Assembly: GCF_003339845.1 (NCBI RefSeq)
Contig: NZ_PPTR01000003.1
Location: 248,001 to 312,000, forward strand
Reading direction: 5' to 3'
DNA: 64,000 nucleotides
Source: Gordonibacter sp. 28C
Lineage (GTDB): Bacteria; Actinomycetota; Coriobacteriia; Coriobacteriales; Eggerthellaceae
The notes below the pieces were generated by a model. The model was not told where the DNA came from. It did not search any database and saw only the letters and a program-made list of their open reading frames with translations. This document shows, piece after piece, positions 1 to 8,730 of this stretch. Positions within the stretch are counted from its first letter, which is position 1, and each line of letters starts with the position of its first letter. A program made the translations under genes and the position numbers.

Positions 1-181
1 GCTTGCGAGGGTAGCCCTCGGCGTACTTGTTCGTGAGCACGCTGCCCACGGCCTCCATGACGGCGGGCGACGTGAAGTTCTCGGACGCGATGAGCTCGAC
101 CGAGTCGCGCTCGCGGGCGAGCTCCTGGCGCAGGGCGTCGGCGACGACGGGGTCGGCATCGGGCAGGTAGGTCAAAGGCAT
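1..181 (-). CDS. glyA: Serine hydroxymethyltransferase, N-terminal part (cut by window edge)
   Basis: The first 60 residues are visible and contain the conserved N-terminal stretch [20 protein letters not shown] followed by [10 protein letters not shown], which is diagnostic of PLP-dependent serine hydroxymethyltransferase. The enzyme interconverts serine and glycine while loading one-carbon units on tetrahydrofolate in the cytosol. The start ATG (complement of 179-181) is preceded by GGAACC, a fair ribosome site. The gene continues beyond base 1, so the PLP lysine is not visible. It lies downstream of rpiB on the same strand with about 90 bases between them, so co-transcription is possible. 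Confidence 0.93.
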   Translation of the reverse strand, partial: MPLTYLPDADPVVADALRQELARERDSVELIASENFTSPAVMEAVGSVLTNKYAEGYPRK

Positions 182-271
182 GGGCGGTTCCTTTCGCTGG
201 CAAACGGAAATGTTGACATGCTAGCACAACGGCCCGCGCCTATCGGTTCGGCGCGGGCCGCCGGTTGGGGC

Positions 272-712
272 TCACTTGGTTTCGAGGGCCATGATCTTCT
301 CGACGCGGCCGGTGTGGCGGCCCTCCCCGAAGGGGGTGGACAGGAAGGCGTCGAGGATGGCGCGGTTCGTGCCCTCGTCGACGAAGCGGCCGGAGAGCGC
401 GACGACGTTCGCGTCGTTGTGCTCGCGGGAGAGCTCGGCGAACTGCGGGGTGGTCACGTTCACGGCGCGGATGCCGTCGATCTTGTTCGCGGCCACGGCC
501 ATGCCGATGCCCGTGCCGCACACGAGCACGCCGCGCTCGACCGAGCCGCCCGCCACGTCGCGCGCCACGAGCTCGGCGTAGTCCGGGTAGTCCACCCGGT
601 CGTCGTTGTCGGGGCCGCGATCGATCACGCTGTGGCCCTGGGAGACAAGGTAGTCCACCAGCGCCTGCTTCTGCTCGAAGCCCGCGTGGTCGCTGGCGAT
701 GCTGATGTTCAT
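272..712 (-). CDS. rpiB: Ribose-5-phosphate isomerase B
   Basis: 146-residue protein of the RpiB/LacAB sugar-phosphate isomerase family, the usual length. The N-terminus (ISIASDHAGFEQK) carries the substrate-binding Asp-His pair. The motif VCGTGIGMAVAANK holds the catalytic cysteine and the phosphate-binding glycines. It interconverts ribose 5-phosphate and ribulose 5-phosphate in the pentose phosphate pathway. I chose the ATG at 712 because AAGGAACC precedes it and the family begins here; the longer open frame upstream runs through palindromic intergenic DNA. Neighbours on the same strand are glpK upstream and glyA downstream, all central carbon metabolism. It could act on allose 6-phosphate instead, but the motif fits RpiB well. 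Confidence 0.93.
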   Translation of the reverse strand: MNISIASDHAGFEQKQALVDYLVSQGHSVIDRGPDNDDRVDYPDYAELVARDVAGGSVERGVLVCGTGIGMAVAANKIDGIRAVNVTTPQFAELSREHNDANVVALSGRFVDEGTNRAILDAFLSTPFGEGRHTGRVEKIMALETK

Positions 713-950
713 AAGGCGGTTCCTTTCTTCGTGCCGATCGTGTTCGTAGGGGCGCTCTTCAGAGCGCCCGTTCCGCCGCAGGCGGAAAAGCAACCGCGGG
801 CCATGTTTTCGCGCTTCGCGCGAACGGGCGCTCTGGAAAGCGCCTTTACGGAAGACCCGCACGTCTTGCATGCGATTGCGCTCGGACCGCTCGCGCCGGG
901 CGGGCAGCAGCCCGCCCCTACGGCGAACCTGCGGGTCGTTCGCAGGCGGA
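713..950. repeat. Palindromic intergenic region between glpK and rpiB
   Basis: This 238-base gap holds several short perfect stem-loops. One is GGGCGCTCT/AGAGCGCCC at 750-769, followed by TCCGCC/GGCGGA at about 772-786 and TCGCG/CGCGA near 810-825. The unit GGGCGCTCT recurs at about 829-837. The combination looks like a REP-like or processing/attenuation region in the glpK-rpiB transcript. No reading frame here looks coding. Confidence 0.4.
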
Positions 951-2447
951 TCATGTCGTCATCGTGCGTCTCACGGCCCTCTCCCAGCCTTGCAGCAGCC
1001 TGGCGTGGCGGGCGTCCTCCATGCCCGGCTCGTAGACCGTGTCCGACGAGCGCAGGTCGCACAACCGCCCGGTGTCCTTCCAGAAGCCGGTGCCGAGGCC
1101 CGCCAGGTACGCTGCGCCCAGGGCCGTCGTCTCCGTATTCTGAGGACGGCGCAACGGCGTGCGCAAGAGGTCGCTTTGGAACTGCATGAGAAAATCGTTC
1201 GCCGACGCCCCGCCGTCCACCTTGAGCACCTTGAGCGGCAGGCCCGCGTCGGCCTCCATGGCCACGGCCAGATCGTGCACCTGGTAGGCCAGCGACTCCA
1301 GCGCCGCGCGCACGACGTGCGCCCGGCTCGTGCCGCGCGTGAGGCCGTAGACGGCGCCGCGCGCCTCGGCGTCCCAGTACGGCGCGCCCAGCCCCGTGAA
1401 GGCGGGCACCACGTACACGCCGCCCGTGTCGGGCACGCTGCGCGCGATGGCGCACGTTTCCGCCACGTCGTCGATGAGGCCCAGCTCGTCGCGCAGCCAT
1501 TGCAAGAGGGCGCCGGCCATGAACACGCTCCCCTCGAGCGCGTACTCGGGGCCCTCCGCGCCCGGCGCGGAGGCGGCCAGCGTCGTGACCAGGTTGTGGG
1601 TGGAGCGGCACGCCTCCCCGCCCGTGTGCATGAGCAGGAAGCAGCCGGTGCCGTACGTGTTCTTCGCCTGACCGGCCTCGAAGCAGCACTGTCCGAACAG
1701 CGCGGCCTGCTGGTCGCCCGCCACGCCGCGGATGGGCACGCCGCCCACCACGCCGGGGTTCGCCGTGACGCCGAAGTCGGCCGACGAGGGGCGCACGTCG
1801 GGCAGCATCGAGGCCGGCACGCCGAACAGGTCGAGCAGCCACGGGTCCCAGCGCATCTCATGGATGTCGTAGAGCATGGTGCGGCTGGCGTTGGTCACGT
1901 CGGTGGCGTGCACCCGCCCGTCCGTGAGCGACCACACGAGCCAGCTGTCCACCGTGCCGAACGCCAGCTTGCCGGCTTCGGCGTCGGCGCGGGCGCCGGG
2001 CACGTGGTCGAGCATCCACTTGATCTTGCTGGCCGAGAAGTAGGCGTCGGGCACGAGGCCCGTCTTGTCCGCGATGCGGCGGGCCACGGACGCGTCGCCG
2101 CAGAGCTCTTCCACGATGGGCGCCGTGCGGCGGCACTGCCACACGATGGCGTTGCCCACGGGCTTGCCCGTTTCGCGGTTCCACACCACGGTGGTCTCGC
2201 GTTGGTTCGTTATGCCGATGCCGTCGATGTCGGCGGGACCCAGGCCGTGCGACACGGTGAGCTCGGTGAGCGCGCCCAGCTGGGAGGAAAGGATGTCGAG
2301 CGGGTCGTGCTCGACCCATCCCGGTTGGGGGTATATCTGCGGAAACGGGTTCTGCACCGCGTCGACGACGCGCCCGTCGGCATCGACGAGCATGGCGCGC
2401 GACGAAGTGGTGCCCTGGTCGAGCGCTATGACGTAGGCTTTTCGCAT
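951..2447 (-). CDS. glpK: Glycerol kinase
   Basis: 498 residues, the normal length of FGGY-family glycerol kinase. The N-terminal phosphate loop DQGTTSSRAMLVD, the substrate motif GITNQRETTVVWNRETG, and a C-terminal KVDGGASANDFLMQFQSD segment are all present. The cytosolic enzyme phosphorylates glycerol to sn-glycerol 3-phosphate with ATP. The ATG at 2447 follows a clear GAGGAG site. The first 22 bases overlap the end of the monoglyceride-lipase-like gene, implying translational coupling, so the pair plausibly takes monoacylglycerol to glycerol 3-phosphate. I see no frameshift or missing motif. Confidence 0.97.
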   Translation of the reverse strand: MRKAYVIALDQGTTSSRAMLVDADGRVVDAVQNPFPQIYPQPGWVEHDPLDILSSQLGALTELTVSHGLGPADIDGIGITNQRETTVVWNRETGKPVGNAIVWQCRRTAPIVEELCGDASVARRIADKTGLVPDAYFSASKIKWMLDHVPGARADAEAGKLAFGTVDSWLVWSLTDGRVHATDVTNASRTMLYDIHEMRWDPWLLDLFGVPASMLPDVRPSSADFGVTANPGVVGGVPIRGVAGDQQAALFGQCCFEAGQAKNTYGTGCFLLMHTGGEACRSTHNLVTTLAASAPGAEGPEYALEGSVFMAGALLQWLRDELGLIDDVAETCAIARSVPDTGGVYVVPAFTGLGAPYWDAEARGAVYGLTRGTSRAHVVRAALESLAYQVHDLAVAMEADAGLPLKVLKVDGGASANDFLMQFQSDLLRTPLRRPQNTETTALGAAYLAGLGTGFWKDTGRLCDLRSSDTVYEPGMEDARHARLLQGWERAVRRTMTT

Positions 2448-3406
2448 GCGTGCTCCTCAATCCACTGTGCCACATCAGTATAGACCTGCGCGCGTCCGGG
2501 CTCGTTGAGTATTTCGTGGCGCATGCCCTCGTAGACGATCTCGTCCACGCGTTCCACGCCGGCGCCGCGCAGGAGCTCGGCGGCCGCGTGGACGCCCTTG
2601 CCGCAAGCACCCACCGGGTCCTCGGCGCCGGCCACGAACAGCACGGGCAGGTCGCGGGGCACCTTGGCCGCGCAGGAGCGCGTGACCACCTCGCCCGTGA
2701 GGTCGGTGAGCGTGGCGTAGCCCCCTGCGGAGAACATGACGCCGCACAGGGGGTCGGCGATGTAGGCGTCGACGACGGCCGGGTCGACGGATATCCAATC
2801 GAACGGCGTGCGGGCGTTCTCGATCTGCTTGGCGAAGGCGCCGGCACCCAAACCGTCGAGGAAGGAGCTCTTGTAGTCCTCGCCCTTCGAGGCGGCGATG
2901 CGGCGCGCAAGGAAGTTGCCGGCCTTCGACAGCGCGAGCGGCTGCTGGCCCGTGCCGCAGACGACGGCCGCGGCCAGGCCCTCGGCGTAACGGGCCAGAT
3001 AGGCGCGCACGACGAAACTGCCCATGGAATGGCCGAACAGGACGTAGGGAACCTGGCGCGCGTAGCGGGCGGCAACCGTGCGGCGCAGCTCGTTGACGTC
3101 CTCTACGAGCACGTCCTTGCCGCCCTCGGCCGGCAGGCAGCCCAGCTTGGCGGGATCGGGCACGCTCTTGCCGTGGCCCACGTGGTCGCTCGCGCACACC
3201 ACGAAGCCGCGGCCCACCAGGAAGCGCGCGAAGTCGTCGTAGCGCCCCAAGTGCTCGGCCATGCCGTGCACGATCTGCACGATGCCGCGCGGAGCGGGGC
3301 CGCGCGAGCCCGCCTGGCGCTCGGGCGCCCACACCAGGCCCCTGATTTGGGATGTGCCGTCGTGGGACAGGAAACCGATAGGAGTGGTGGAAACCGTCGA
3401 AGCCAT
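2426..3406 (-). CDS. Alpha/beta hydrolase, monoglyceride lipase/lysophospholipase-like
   Basis: 326-residue protein of the serine aminopeptidase/Hydrolase_4 group. It shows the oxyanion motif VQIVHGMAEHLGRYDDFA, the mid-domain SDHVGHGKS, and the nucleophile elbow FGHSMGSF with Ser in G-H-S-M-G. A late acidic residue (AGAEDPVG) and His (EGMRHEILNE) complete a plausible triad. Monoglyceride lipases of this group release glycerol and a fatty acid. No signal peptide is visible, so it should act in the cytosol. Overlap with glpK supports glycerol release as its role. The ATG at 3406 is preceded by AGGGGG. Other lysophospholipid or carboxylester substrates cannot be excluded. Confidence 0.85.
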   Translation of the reverse strand: MASTVSTTPIGFLSHDGTSQIRGLVWAPERQAGSRGPAPRGIVQIVHGMAEHLGRYDDFARFLVGRGFVVCASDHVGHGKSVPDPAKLGCLPAEGGKDVLVEDVNELRRTVAARYARQVPYVLFGHSMGSFVVRAYLARYAEGLAAAVVCGTGQQPLALSKAGNFLARRIAASKGEDYKSSFLDGLGAGAFAKQIENARTPFDWISVDPAVVDAYIADPLCGVMFSAGGYATLTDLTGEVVTRSCAAKVPRDLPVLFVAGAEDPVGACGKGVHAAAELLRGAGVERVDEIVYEGMRHEILNEPGRAQVYTDVAQWIEEHACEKPTS

Positions 3407-3571
3407 GTACGCCCCCTGAGCTCGTCGAAGCCCTCATTATATCCGATAGACGCGAAGTTTCGGGCTGACGGACGCGAGGTGCGCGCGGGAGGGCCCTGCG
3501 GTCGATTCGGCGATGCGGCGACTCCGGATCGGCGGCCGCGCGGGAGGCGCGCCGCGCCGTTCGGGGGCGGA

Positions 3572-4174
3572 TTACGAAAGCGCGCGGATGTCCGCGATGG
3601 TCACGGCGCCTTCGCGCACCACGACCGGATGGTCCTGCGTGCAATCGAGGACGGTGGAGGCCGTGCCGCTCTTGTCGCCGTCGGCCTCGTCGGCCACGAC
3701 GACGCCCACGCGCTCGGCGAAGGCCGGGTCGACGGCGTCGAGCAAGCGCGGAGCCCTGCTGCCGGACACGTTGGCCGACGTCGTGGCCAACGGGCAGCCG
3801 GCGGCGCGCACGAGCGCGAGCGCCGTGGCGTTGTCGGGCATGCGCAGGCCGATGGTGCCCTCGGCCGAGCGGAACGCCCGGGGCACCTCGTCGCTCGCCT
3901 TCACGACGAGGGTGAGCGGGCCGGGCCAGAACGTGCGCGCGAGCGTGCGGGCCAGATCGGGCACGACGCGCCCGTAGCGGTCGAGGTCGTCCAATCCGCC
4001 CACGAGCCAGGCGATGGGCTTGCCGGCGTCGCGTTCCTTGAGATCGTAGAGCACCTGCGGGTCGCTCGCCGCGCCCACGGCCACGCCGAGCCCGTACACG
4101 GTGTCCGTGGGGAAGATGACGGCGCGCCCGCGCCTGAGCGCGTTCGCCGCCTGGTCTATCGTGCTGGTCTGCAT
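3572..4174 (-). CDS. tsaC: L-threonylcarbamoyladenylate synthase (TsaC/Sua5 family)
   Basis: 200-residue YrdC-domain protein, matching short TsaC rather than the longer Sua5 with an extra C-terminal domain. Signature segments are IFPTDTVYGLG near the N-terminus, KERDAGKPIAWLV, FWPGPLTLVVKA, IGLRMPDN and TTSANVSG. The enzyme makes threonylcarbamoyl-AMP from threonine, bicarbonate and ATP, the first step of the universal tRNA t6A37 modification. I chose the ATG at 4174, which follows a G-rich site and starts just before the YrdC domain; the open frame continues upstream without family similarity. It is followed by a gap before the lipase-glpK pair, so operon membership is uncertain. Confidence 0.93.
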   Translation of the reverse strand: MQTSTIDQAANALRRGRAVIFPTDTVYGLGVAVGAASDPQVLYDLKERDAGKPIAWLVGGLDDLDRYGRVVPDLARTLARTFWPGPLTLVVKASDEVPRAFRSAEGTIGLRMPDNATALALVRAAGCPLATTSANVSGSRAPRLLDAVDPAFAERVGVVVADEADGDKSGTASTVLDCTQDHPVVVREGAVTIADIRALS

Positions 4175-4613
4175 AGCCCCGCCCCGCCTCGCCACTTGGC
4201 ACGCGCCGCCCCGGAAGGCTGCGGCCGCATGCGGCGTTCCATTCGTCGTCACCTGCCGTTTTCCCTTGCTTGGCAAGGGGCTAGCATTGTAGCACTCCTG
4301 CGCGAAGAAGCAAAACCGCCCGCCGGGCGATGAGACGGAAGGATTGCCGAGATCCCTCTCCCGCCGCAGGTCGCCGCGATGGAGCCGAGCCGACACGCAC
4401 CGAACCCTGGTCGCAATGGCACAAAAATCACCGATTCCCTGCGTTGGAGGGAGGTCGCCGGCCGGATCGACCAGACGCGTTTGGTGCGATTCGTTCGTTT
4501 TCCCAGATGGCGAAACGCGAATGCGAGCGAACCCGTTCCTCGAAGCCCCGAACGTGCAGAGGATCGGTGATTATTGTGCCATCGACGGGCGACCCGAACG
4601 CCTTCGGCGGCCT
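4175..4613. repeat. Gene-free gap with a 20-bp inverted repeat (4416-4435 / 4563-4582)
   Basis: No convincing gene lies in this 439-base gap. It contains ATGGCACAAAAATCACCGAT at 4416-4435 and its near-perfect reverse complement (19 of 20) at 4563-4582. The 127 bases between them are only partly self-complementary. The layout, terminal inverted repeats around a short non-coding core, resembles a MITE-like insertion or a long RNA stem. I see no target-site duplication that I can be sure of. Confidence 0.5.
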
Positions 4614-5318
4614 TCAGCGCGCGCGGCCGTCCGAAACGAGCGCGTACTTGCGCCTGATGCGCTCGAGCTTCTTGCGCCAAGGGGCGTAGAGCGCGGCGAG
4701 GAACGCGACGGTGGCCGCGCCGTGCACGAGGTCGAACGGCAGGCCCGCGCCGTAGACCAGCAGCGCGCCCTGCCAAGTGAGGGGGTTCACGAACCCCACG
4801 ACGTACCACGAGTTGAGCAGGAAGCCGTACAGCAGCGCCGACAGGAAGCCGTACGCGTAGACCGCCCATCGCCGCTCGAACGCGCCGCGCTCGGCCAGCA
4901 CGCCGGCGAGGTAGCCCACAAGCCCCCAGGCGTACATCTGCCACGGCGTCCACGGGCCCTGCCCGAAGAAGAGGTTCGACACGAGCGCCGCCAACGCGCC
5001 CACCATGAAGCCGCTGCGGCGGCCGAACACGACCCCCGCCAGAATGCAGATGGCCGAGACGGGCTTGAAGTCGGGGATGGGCGCGAACAGGATGCGGCCG
5101 GCGGCGCCCAGCGCGCCCAGCACCACCGTGGGCATGATCTGTCGCAGGGCCGGGCGCGACGCTTCGAAGCTGGCGAAGAACACCGCCAGCGCCGCCAACG
5201 TGACCGCCAGCGTGAGCAGCGCCGTTTGCTCGATCTGGAAGAAGGCGCAGGCGGCGAGCGCGACGGGCACCGCGACAAGCGCGGGCGCCTCGAGGCGTCG
5301 CAGGACGCGCGCGGTCAT
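4614..5318 (-). CDS. ECF transporter S component (probably corrinoid-specific)
   Basis: 234-residue, strongly hydrophobic protein with about six to seven membrane segments. It has the glycine/alanine-rich helices typical of energy-coupling-factor substrate-binding (S) subunits, including a central PIPDFKPVSAICILAGVVFG loop-helix. Its ATG overlaps the stop of the fused ECF ATPase by four bases, so it closes the operon. The motifs alone do not name the substrate. The tandem cobalamin riboswitches at the operon head and two DUF4430 proteins in the same operon suggest a corrinoid or B12 precursor. It is somewhat longer than most S components because of an extra N-terminal hydrophobic stretch. Confidence 0.82.
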   Translation of the reverse strand: MTARVLRRLEAPALVAVPVALAACAFFQIEQTALLTLAVTLAALAVFFASFEASRPALRQIMPTVVLGALGAAGRILFAPIPDFKPVSAICILAGVVFGRRSGFMVGALAALVSNLFFGQGPWTPWQMYAWGLVGYLAGVLAERGAFERRWAVYAYGFLSALLYGFLLNSWYVVGFVNPLTWQGALLVYGAGLPFDLVHGAATVAFLAALYAPWRKKLERIRRKYALVSDGRAR

Positions 5319-7027
5319 CGCGCTTCCTTGGTTCGTGCGCCCGCGGCCGCGCTTATCGCCTCATGGGCGCAGGCGTCCCAGAGTGCCAGGAAGCCGTCGG
5401 GCTGGGGGCGGTAGAACAGGTTGCGCTCGAAGAACTCGCAGGCGGGCTCGGTGCAGGCCGTCTCGCCGTCGAACAGCATGGACACGCGGTCGGCCACGCG
5501 CGAGACGAACGCCAGGTCGTGCGTGACCAGCACGACGGTGCGGCCCTCGCGCGCGCAGGCCGCGAGGGCGTCGGCCGCGTTGAGCTTCGAGCGGGCGTCG
5601 AGGCCCTTCGTGGGTTCGTCCAGCAGCAGCAGCTGCGGATCGGTGAGCAGCACCTTCGCCAGCGCGAGCTTCTGCTGCTGGCCGCCGGAGAGGTCGTAGG
5701 GATGCCGCCCGAGCAGGCCGTCCAGGCCGAAACGACGCGCAGCGTGCTCCACGGCGTCGTCGTCGTAGCCGCAGCGCACCTGCCACTCGCGCAGCTCTTC
5801 GCCCACCGAGTCGCAGACGAACAGGGCCTTGGGATCTTGCGGCAGCAGGGCCTGTTCGTTTCGCGCGGCGTTGCGAACCCGCCCGCGCTCGTGCTTGAGC
5901 GCGCCGGCCAGCACCCGCAGCAGCGTGGACTTGCCGCAGCCGTTGCCGCCCACCACGGCGTGGACCGTGCCCGGGGCCACGGCCAGGTCCGCGCCGCGCA
6001 GCACCCAGCCGCCGTCGCGCGCGTAGCGGAAGTGCACGTCGCGCGCCTCGAGGACGGGAGACGCGTCGTCGGCGTGGACGGAGCGACCGCGTAACGGGCG
6101 CGAGTCCCCTTTGTCATCCTGAGCGGAGCGCCGAAGGCGCGAAGTCGAAGGATCCCGCGCGGTGCCAACCGAAGGCGCCACGGCTAACGCCGCTCGGGAT
6201 CCTTCGACTCCGCGCTGCGCGCTCCGCTCAGGATGACAAAGGGGACGGCTTGCGGCGCTCTGTTCGGGATGACAGGGGGGACAATTTGCGGCGCTACGTT
6301 CGGGATGGCAGCCCGCGTACGAGAAGCGCTCGAGGGGCACGGCCTCCACGCGCCCGTCGGCCAGCTCGAAGGCGGCGGTGGCGTAGGCGGCCATGGCCTC
6401 GGGCGCGTGGGTGGCCACCACCACGGTGATGCCCAGCTCGCGGTTGATGCGGAACAGCGCGTGGAGGAAACTCTTCTCGGCCACCGGATCCAGCTGCGCC
6501 GTGGGCTCGTCGAGCAGCAGCAGCTTGGGCTGCATGGCCAGCACGGCGGCCAGGTTCACCATCTGCTTCTGCCCGCCCGAGAGCGCGGCGGTGGAGTTGC
6601 GCACCCACGGCTCGATGCCGAAGAAGTGCGCCACCTCGGCCACCCGTCGGCGCATGGCGTCGGGCGGCACTCCCAGGTTCTCCAACCCGAACGCCAGCTC
6701 GTGCCACACGGTGTCGCACACGATCTGGTTCTCGGGGCTCTGCGCCACGTAGCCCGCGCACGCCGCCGAGCCGCGTTCGCGCCACGCCTCGTACGGCTCG
6801 CCGAAGAGCTCGAGCGTGCCGCGGCGGGCTCCCTCGGGGGCGATCTCTGGTTTGAGCGAACGCAGAAGCGTGGTCTTTCCGCTGCCGGTGTCGCCCACGA
6901 GCAGCGCGAACGAGCCGGCTTCCACGCACCAGGAAACGTCCGCGACCACGGGTTGACCGTCGGGATACGAGAACCCGAAGCCCGCCAGCCTCACGGCCTC
7001 CTGAGATTCCCTTGCCGTCACTTCCAT
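5315..7027 (-). CDS. ECF transporter fused ATPase (EcfA-EcfA')
   Basis: 570 residues carrying two ABC ATPase domains in one chain. Domain 1 has Walker A GDTGSGKTT (residues about 45-53), signature LSGGQKQ and Walker B LLLLDEPTAQ. Domain 2 has GGNGCGKSTLL, LSGGQQQK and LLLLDEPTKG. It powers the ECF transporter from the cytosolic side. The ATG at 7027 overlaps ecfT by ten bases, and the 3' end overlaps the S-component start. The linker between the domains (about residues 235-315) is unusual: it is rich in CHPERSA-type sequence encoded by an inserted palindromic DNA repeat at 6104-6246. The frame is kept through the repeat, so the fusion should be intact. Confidence 0.93.
   Translation of the reverse strand: MEVTARESQEAVRLAGFGFSYPDGQPVVADVSWCVEAGSFALLVGDTGSGKTTLLRSLKPEIAPEGARRGTLELFGEPYEAWRERGSAACAGYVAQSPENQIVCDTVWHELAFGLENLGVPPDAMRRRVAEVAHFFGIEPWVRNSTAALSGGQKQMVNLAAVLAMQPKLLLLDEPTAQLDPVAEKSFLHALFRINRELGITVVVATHAPEAMAAYATAAFELADGRVEAVPLERFSYAGCHPERSAANCPPCHPEQSAASRPLCHPERSAQRGVEGSRAALAVAPSVGTARDPSTSRLRRSAQDDKGDSRPLRGRSVHADDASPVLEARDVHFRYARDGGWVLRGADLAVAPGTVHAVVGGNGCGKSTLLRVLAGALKHERGRVRNAARNEQALLPQDPKALFVCDSVGEELREWQVRCGYDDDAVEHAARRFGLDGLLGRHPYDLSGGQQQKLALAKVLLTDPQLLLLDEPTKGLDARSKLNAADALAACAREGRTVVLVTHDLAFVSRVADRVSMLFDGETACTEPACEFFERNLFYRPQPDGFLALWDACAHEAISAAAGARTKEAR
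6104..6246. repeat. REP-like palindromic element inserted in frame in the ECF ATPase gene
   Basis: Bases 6104-6130 and 6220-6246 are a 27-bp perfect inverted repeat (GTCCCCTTTGTCATCCTGAG... on the outer side). Inner arms AGTCGAAGGATCCC (6143-6156) and its complement (6196-6209) form a second stem. Degenerate fragments of the unit (TTCGGGATGACAGG, CGTTCGGGATGGCAG) follow at about 6265-6310. The TCATCCTGAGCGGAGC...GGATCCTTCGACT unit is a known type of dispersed bacterial palindrome. Here it encodes roughly residues 261-308 of the inter-domain linker. Confidence 0.85.
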
Positions 7028-7878
7028 CGAACGTCCTCCACGATCTGCAGAACCAGGGGCAGGAACACGAGCGCCGCATAAGGCGCGTAGCCCCACCATA
7101 CCGCAAGCCGGCTCATGGTGGGATAGAACGAGAACTGGGAGCACGCCGTCCATGCCAGGAACGCGTTCGCGCCCACGAGCAGCGCGAGCACCGCCAACGC
7201 CGCGGCGTCGCGCGCGCGGAAGCGAAAGCGCCGGTACGCAGTGCGCTTGGGCGCGGCCCCCCATCCGCGTGCCCGCATGGCGTCGGCGGTCTCGAGCGAG
7301 TCTTCCATGCTCCAGCCCATGAGGACCGACACCTGCCTCAGGCGAAAGGTCCCCTTCTCCTTGGCCGAGCGCGGGCGCGCGACGCTCGCGGCCCGTTGGA
7401 CGGCCTCGATCTCGGCGCCGCGACGCACGTACTGGGGCACGAGCCGAGCCGCGAACGACAGCATGAGCGCGATGACGGGAGCCGCGTTGCCGAACAGCGC
7501 CATGACCTTGTCGGTGGAGAACACGTGCGACGCGTTTGAGAACCAGAGCACGGCCGACACCAGCATGACGCCCATGCACAGGCCGAACGCCAGGCTTTCC
7601 AGGTAAACGGCGCGCGGGCCGATGCGGAACAGCTCCGTGGACCCCGATGCCGAGAACAGCGGGTTCGCCACCGACACGATGAGCAGCAGCGGAAGCTGCC
7701 AGGCCGCGCTGCGCACCGCCGCCCGCCAACCGCGCAGGTAGGCGCTGTAGGCGAAGCCCGAAACGAGCGCGAGCGCCAGGTACACGGGCTGGAGCGCCGC
7801 CATGCAGAACACGAGTACGGCCGCGAAGTACGCCAGCGCCACGCCGGGATGGTAGAGGTCGAACGCCGTCGTCTTCAT
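7018..7878 (-). CDS. ecfT: ECF transporter transmembrane component EcfT (CbiQ family)
   Basis: 286-residue membrane protein of the EcfT/CbiQ family. Several N-terminal transmembrane helices precede a cytosolic coupling region that contains the conserved Ala-Arg-Gly motif (ADAMRARGWG). A further pair of helices lies near the C-terminus. It couples ATP hydrolysis by the A-A' fusion to tilting of the S component. The chosen ATG at 7878 begins MKTTAFDLYHPGVAL, the usual EcfT start region. It sits 38 bases after the small DUF4430 gene and overlaps ecfA by ten bases. Confidence 0.9.
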   Translation of the reverse strand: MKTTAFDLYHPGVALAYFAAVLVFCMAALQPVYLALALVSGFAYSAYLRGWRAAVRSAAWQLPLLLIVSVANPLFSASGSTELFRIGPRAVYLESLAFGLCMGVMLVSAVLWFSNASHVFSTDKVMALFGNAAPVIALMLSFAARLVPQYVRRGAEIEAVQRAASVARPRSAKEKGTFRLRQVSVLMGWSMEDSLETADAMRARGWGAAPKRTAYRRFRFRARDAAALAVLALLVGANAFLAWTACSQFSFYPTMSRLAVWWGYAPYAALVFLPLVLQIVEDVRWK

Positions 7879-7916
7879 GCCGGGCACCGAGTTGTCGCTT
7901 CTCCGCCGCGCATCGG

Positions 7917-8726
7917 CTACTCGCTCGCACTGAGCGCGTAGCGCCACAGCACCGCGTCGCCGTCTTGCAGCACGTAGTTGCCGCAGGAGTAGCTCGGATC
8001 GGCCCCGTTGACGTAATACTTCCAGCCGTCGCTGCCGCCGCGATGTCCTTCGGCCAAGCCGCCGATGGCGCTCACGTAGATGCCGAGCGGCGATTGCGAG
8101 GCGTTGACGGACAGCCCGCACGCCATGAGCGCGTCGTAGGCCGTGGCGCCCTGCGCGAACGTGGCCGTTGTGCCGCCCGACACCGGGCTGCCCACGGCCG
8201 ACGAGTCCACGGTCACGCTCACCGTGACGGTGGCCGGACGGTCGGCGGAGGACTGGCCCGCGGCATCGGAAGAATCCGCCGCGGAGGAAGGGCCGCCGGG
8301 GACGGCAGGCGCGTCCCCTGACGGCGCAGCGGTCGCCGGAGCCGCCGCCTCCCCGTCTTCGACGGCCGCGTCGGCCCGCTCCTCGACTTCGGAGGGCGCG
8401 CCACCGTCGACATCGCCAGGCGCCTCGGCGGGCTGCGCTTCCTGCGTCGTCGCGAGCAGATCGGAGGGGCCGGGCGCCCCGGGAGCAGGGGCTGCCACGA
8501 AATACGCCGACACGGCTATGAGCGCAACGGACAGCGCCGCCGCGATGCCCGCGCCCGCCTTCTGCGCAGCGCTCAACGGGCCGCGCCCGGCGCGCTTCGA
8601 GGCGTCAGGCGACGCGTCCGCCGGGGCGCCCGAGCCTTCCCCGCCGCTTGCAGCCGGCTCGGCCGCGGCGTCCGTTCGAATCGGTGCGGGCGCGATGCGC
8701 TCGTCGATCTTCGGTTCTTCGGCCAT
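7917..8726 (-). CDS. Membrane-anchored DUF4430 protein, putative corrinoid-binding partner
   Basis: 269 residues: an Ala/Pro-rich cytosolic tail, one membrane helix at about residues 55-80 (AGIAAALSVALIAVSAYFVA), a long Ala/Ser/Pro/Gly-rich linker, and a C-terminal DUF4430 domain from about residue 180. That domain contains YDALMACGLSV, GIYVSAIGGL, SDGWKYYVNG and LQDGDAVLWRY. DUF4430 is related to the C-terminal domain of eukaryotic cobalamin binders such as intrinsic factor. The start ATG lies four bases after the stop of the giant surface gene, with AGGAGC inside that gene's end. It probably hands ligand from the surface protein to the ECF S component; that role is inferred. Confidence 0.8.
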   Translation of the reverse strand: MAEEPKIDERIAPAPIRTDAAAEPAASGGEGSGAPADASPDASKRAGRGPLSAAQKAGAGIAAALSVALIAVSAYFVAAPAPGAPGPSDLLATTQEAQPAEAPGDVDGGAPSEVEERADAAVEDGEAAAPATAAPSGDAPAVPGGPSSAADSSDAAGQSSADRPATVTVSVTVDSSAVGSPVSGGTTATFAQGATAYDALMACGLSVNASQSPLGIYVSAIGGLAEGHRGGSDGWKYYVNGADPSYSCGNYVLQDGDAVLWRYALSASE

Positions 8727-8730
8727 GGGT

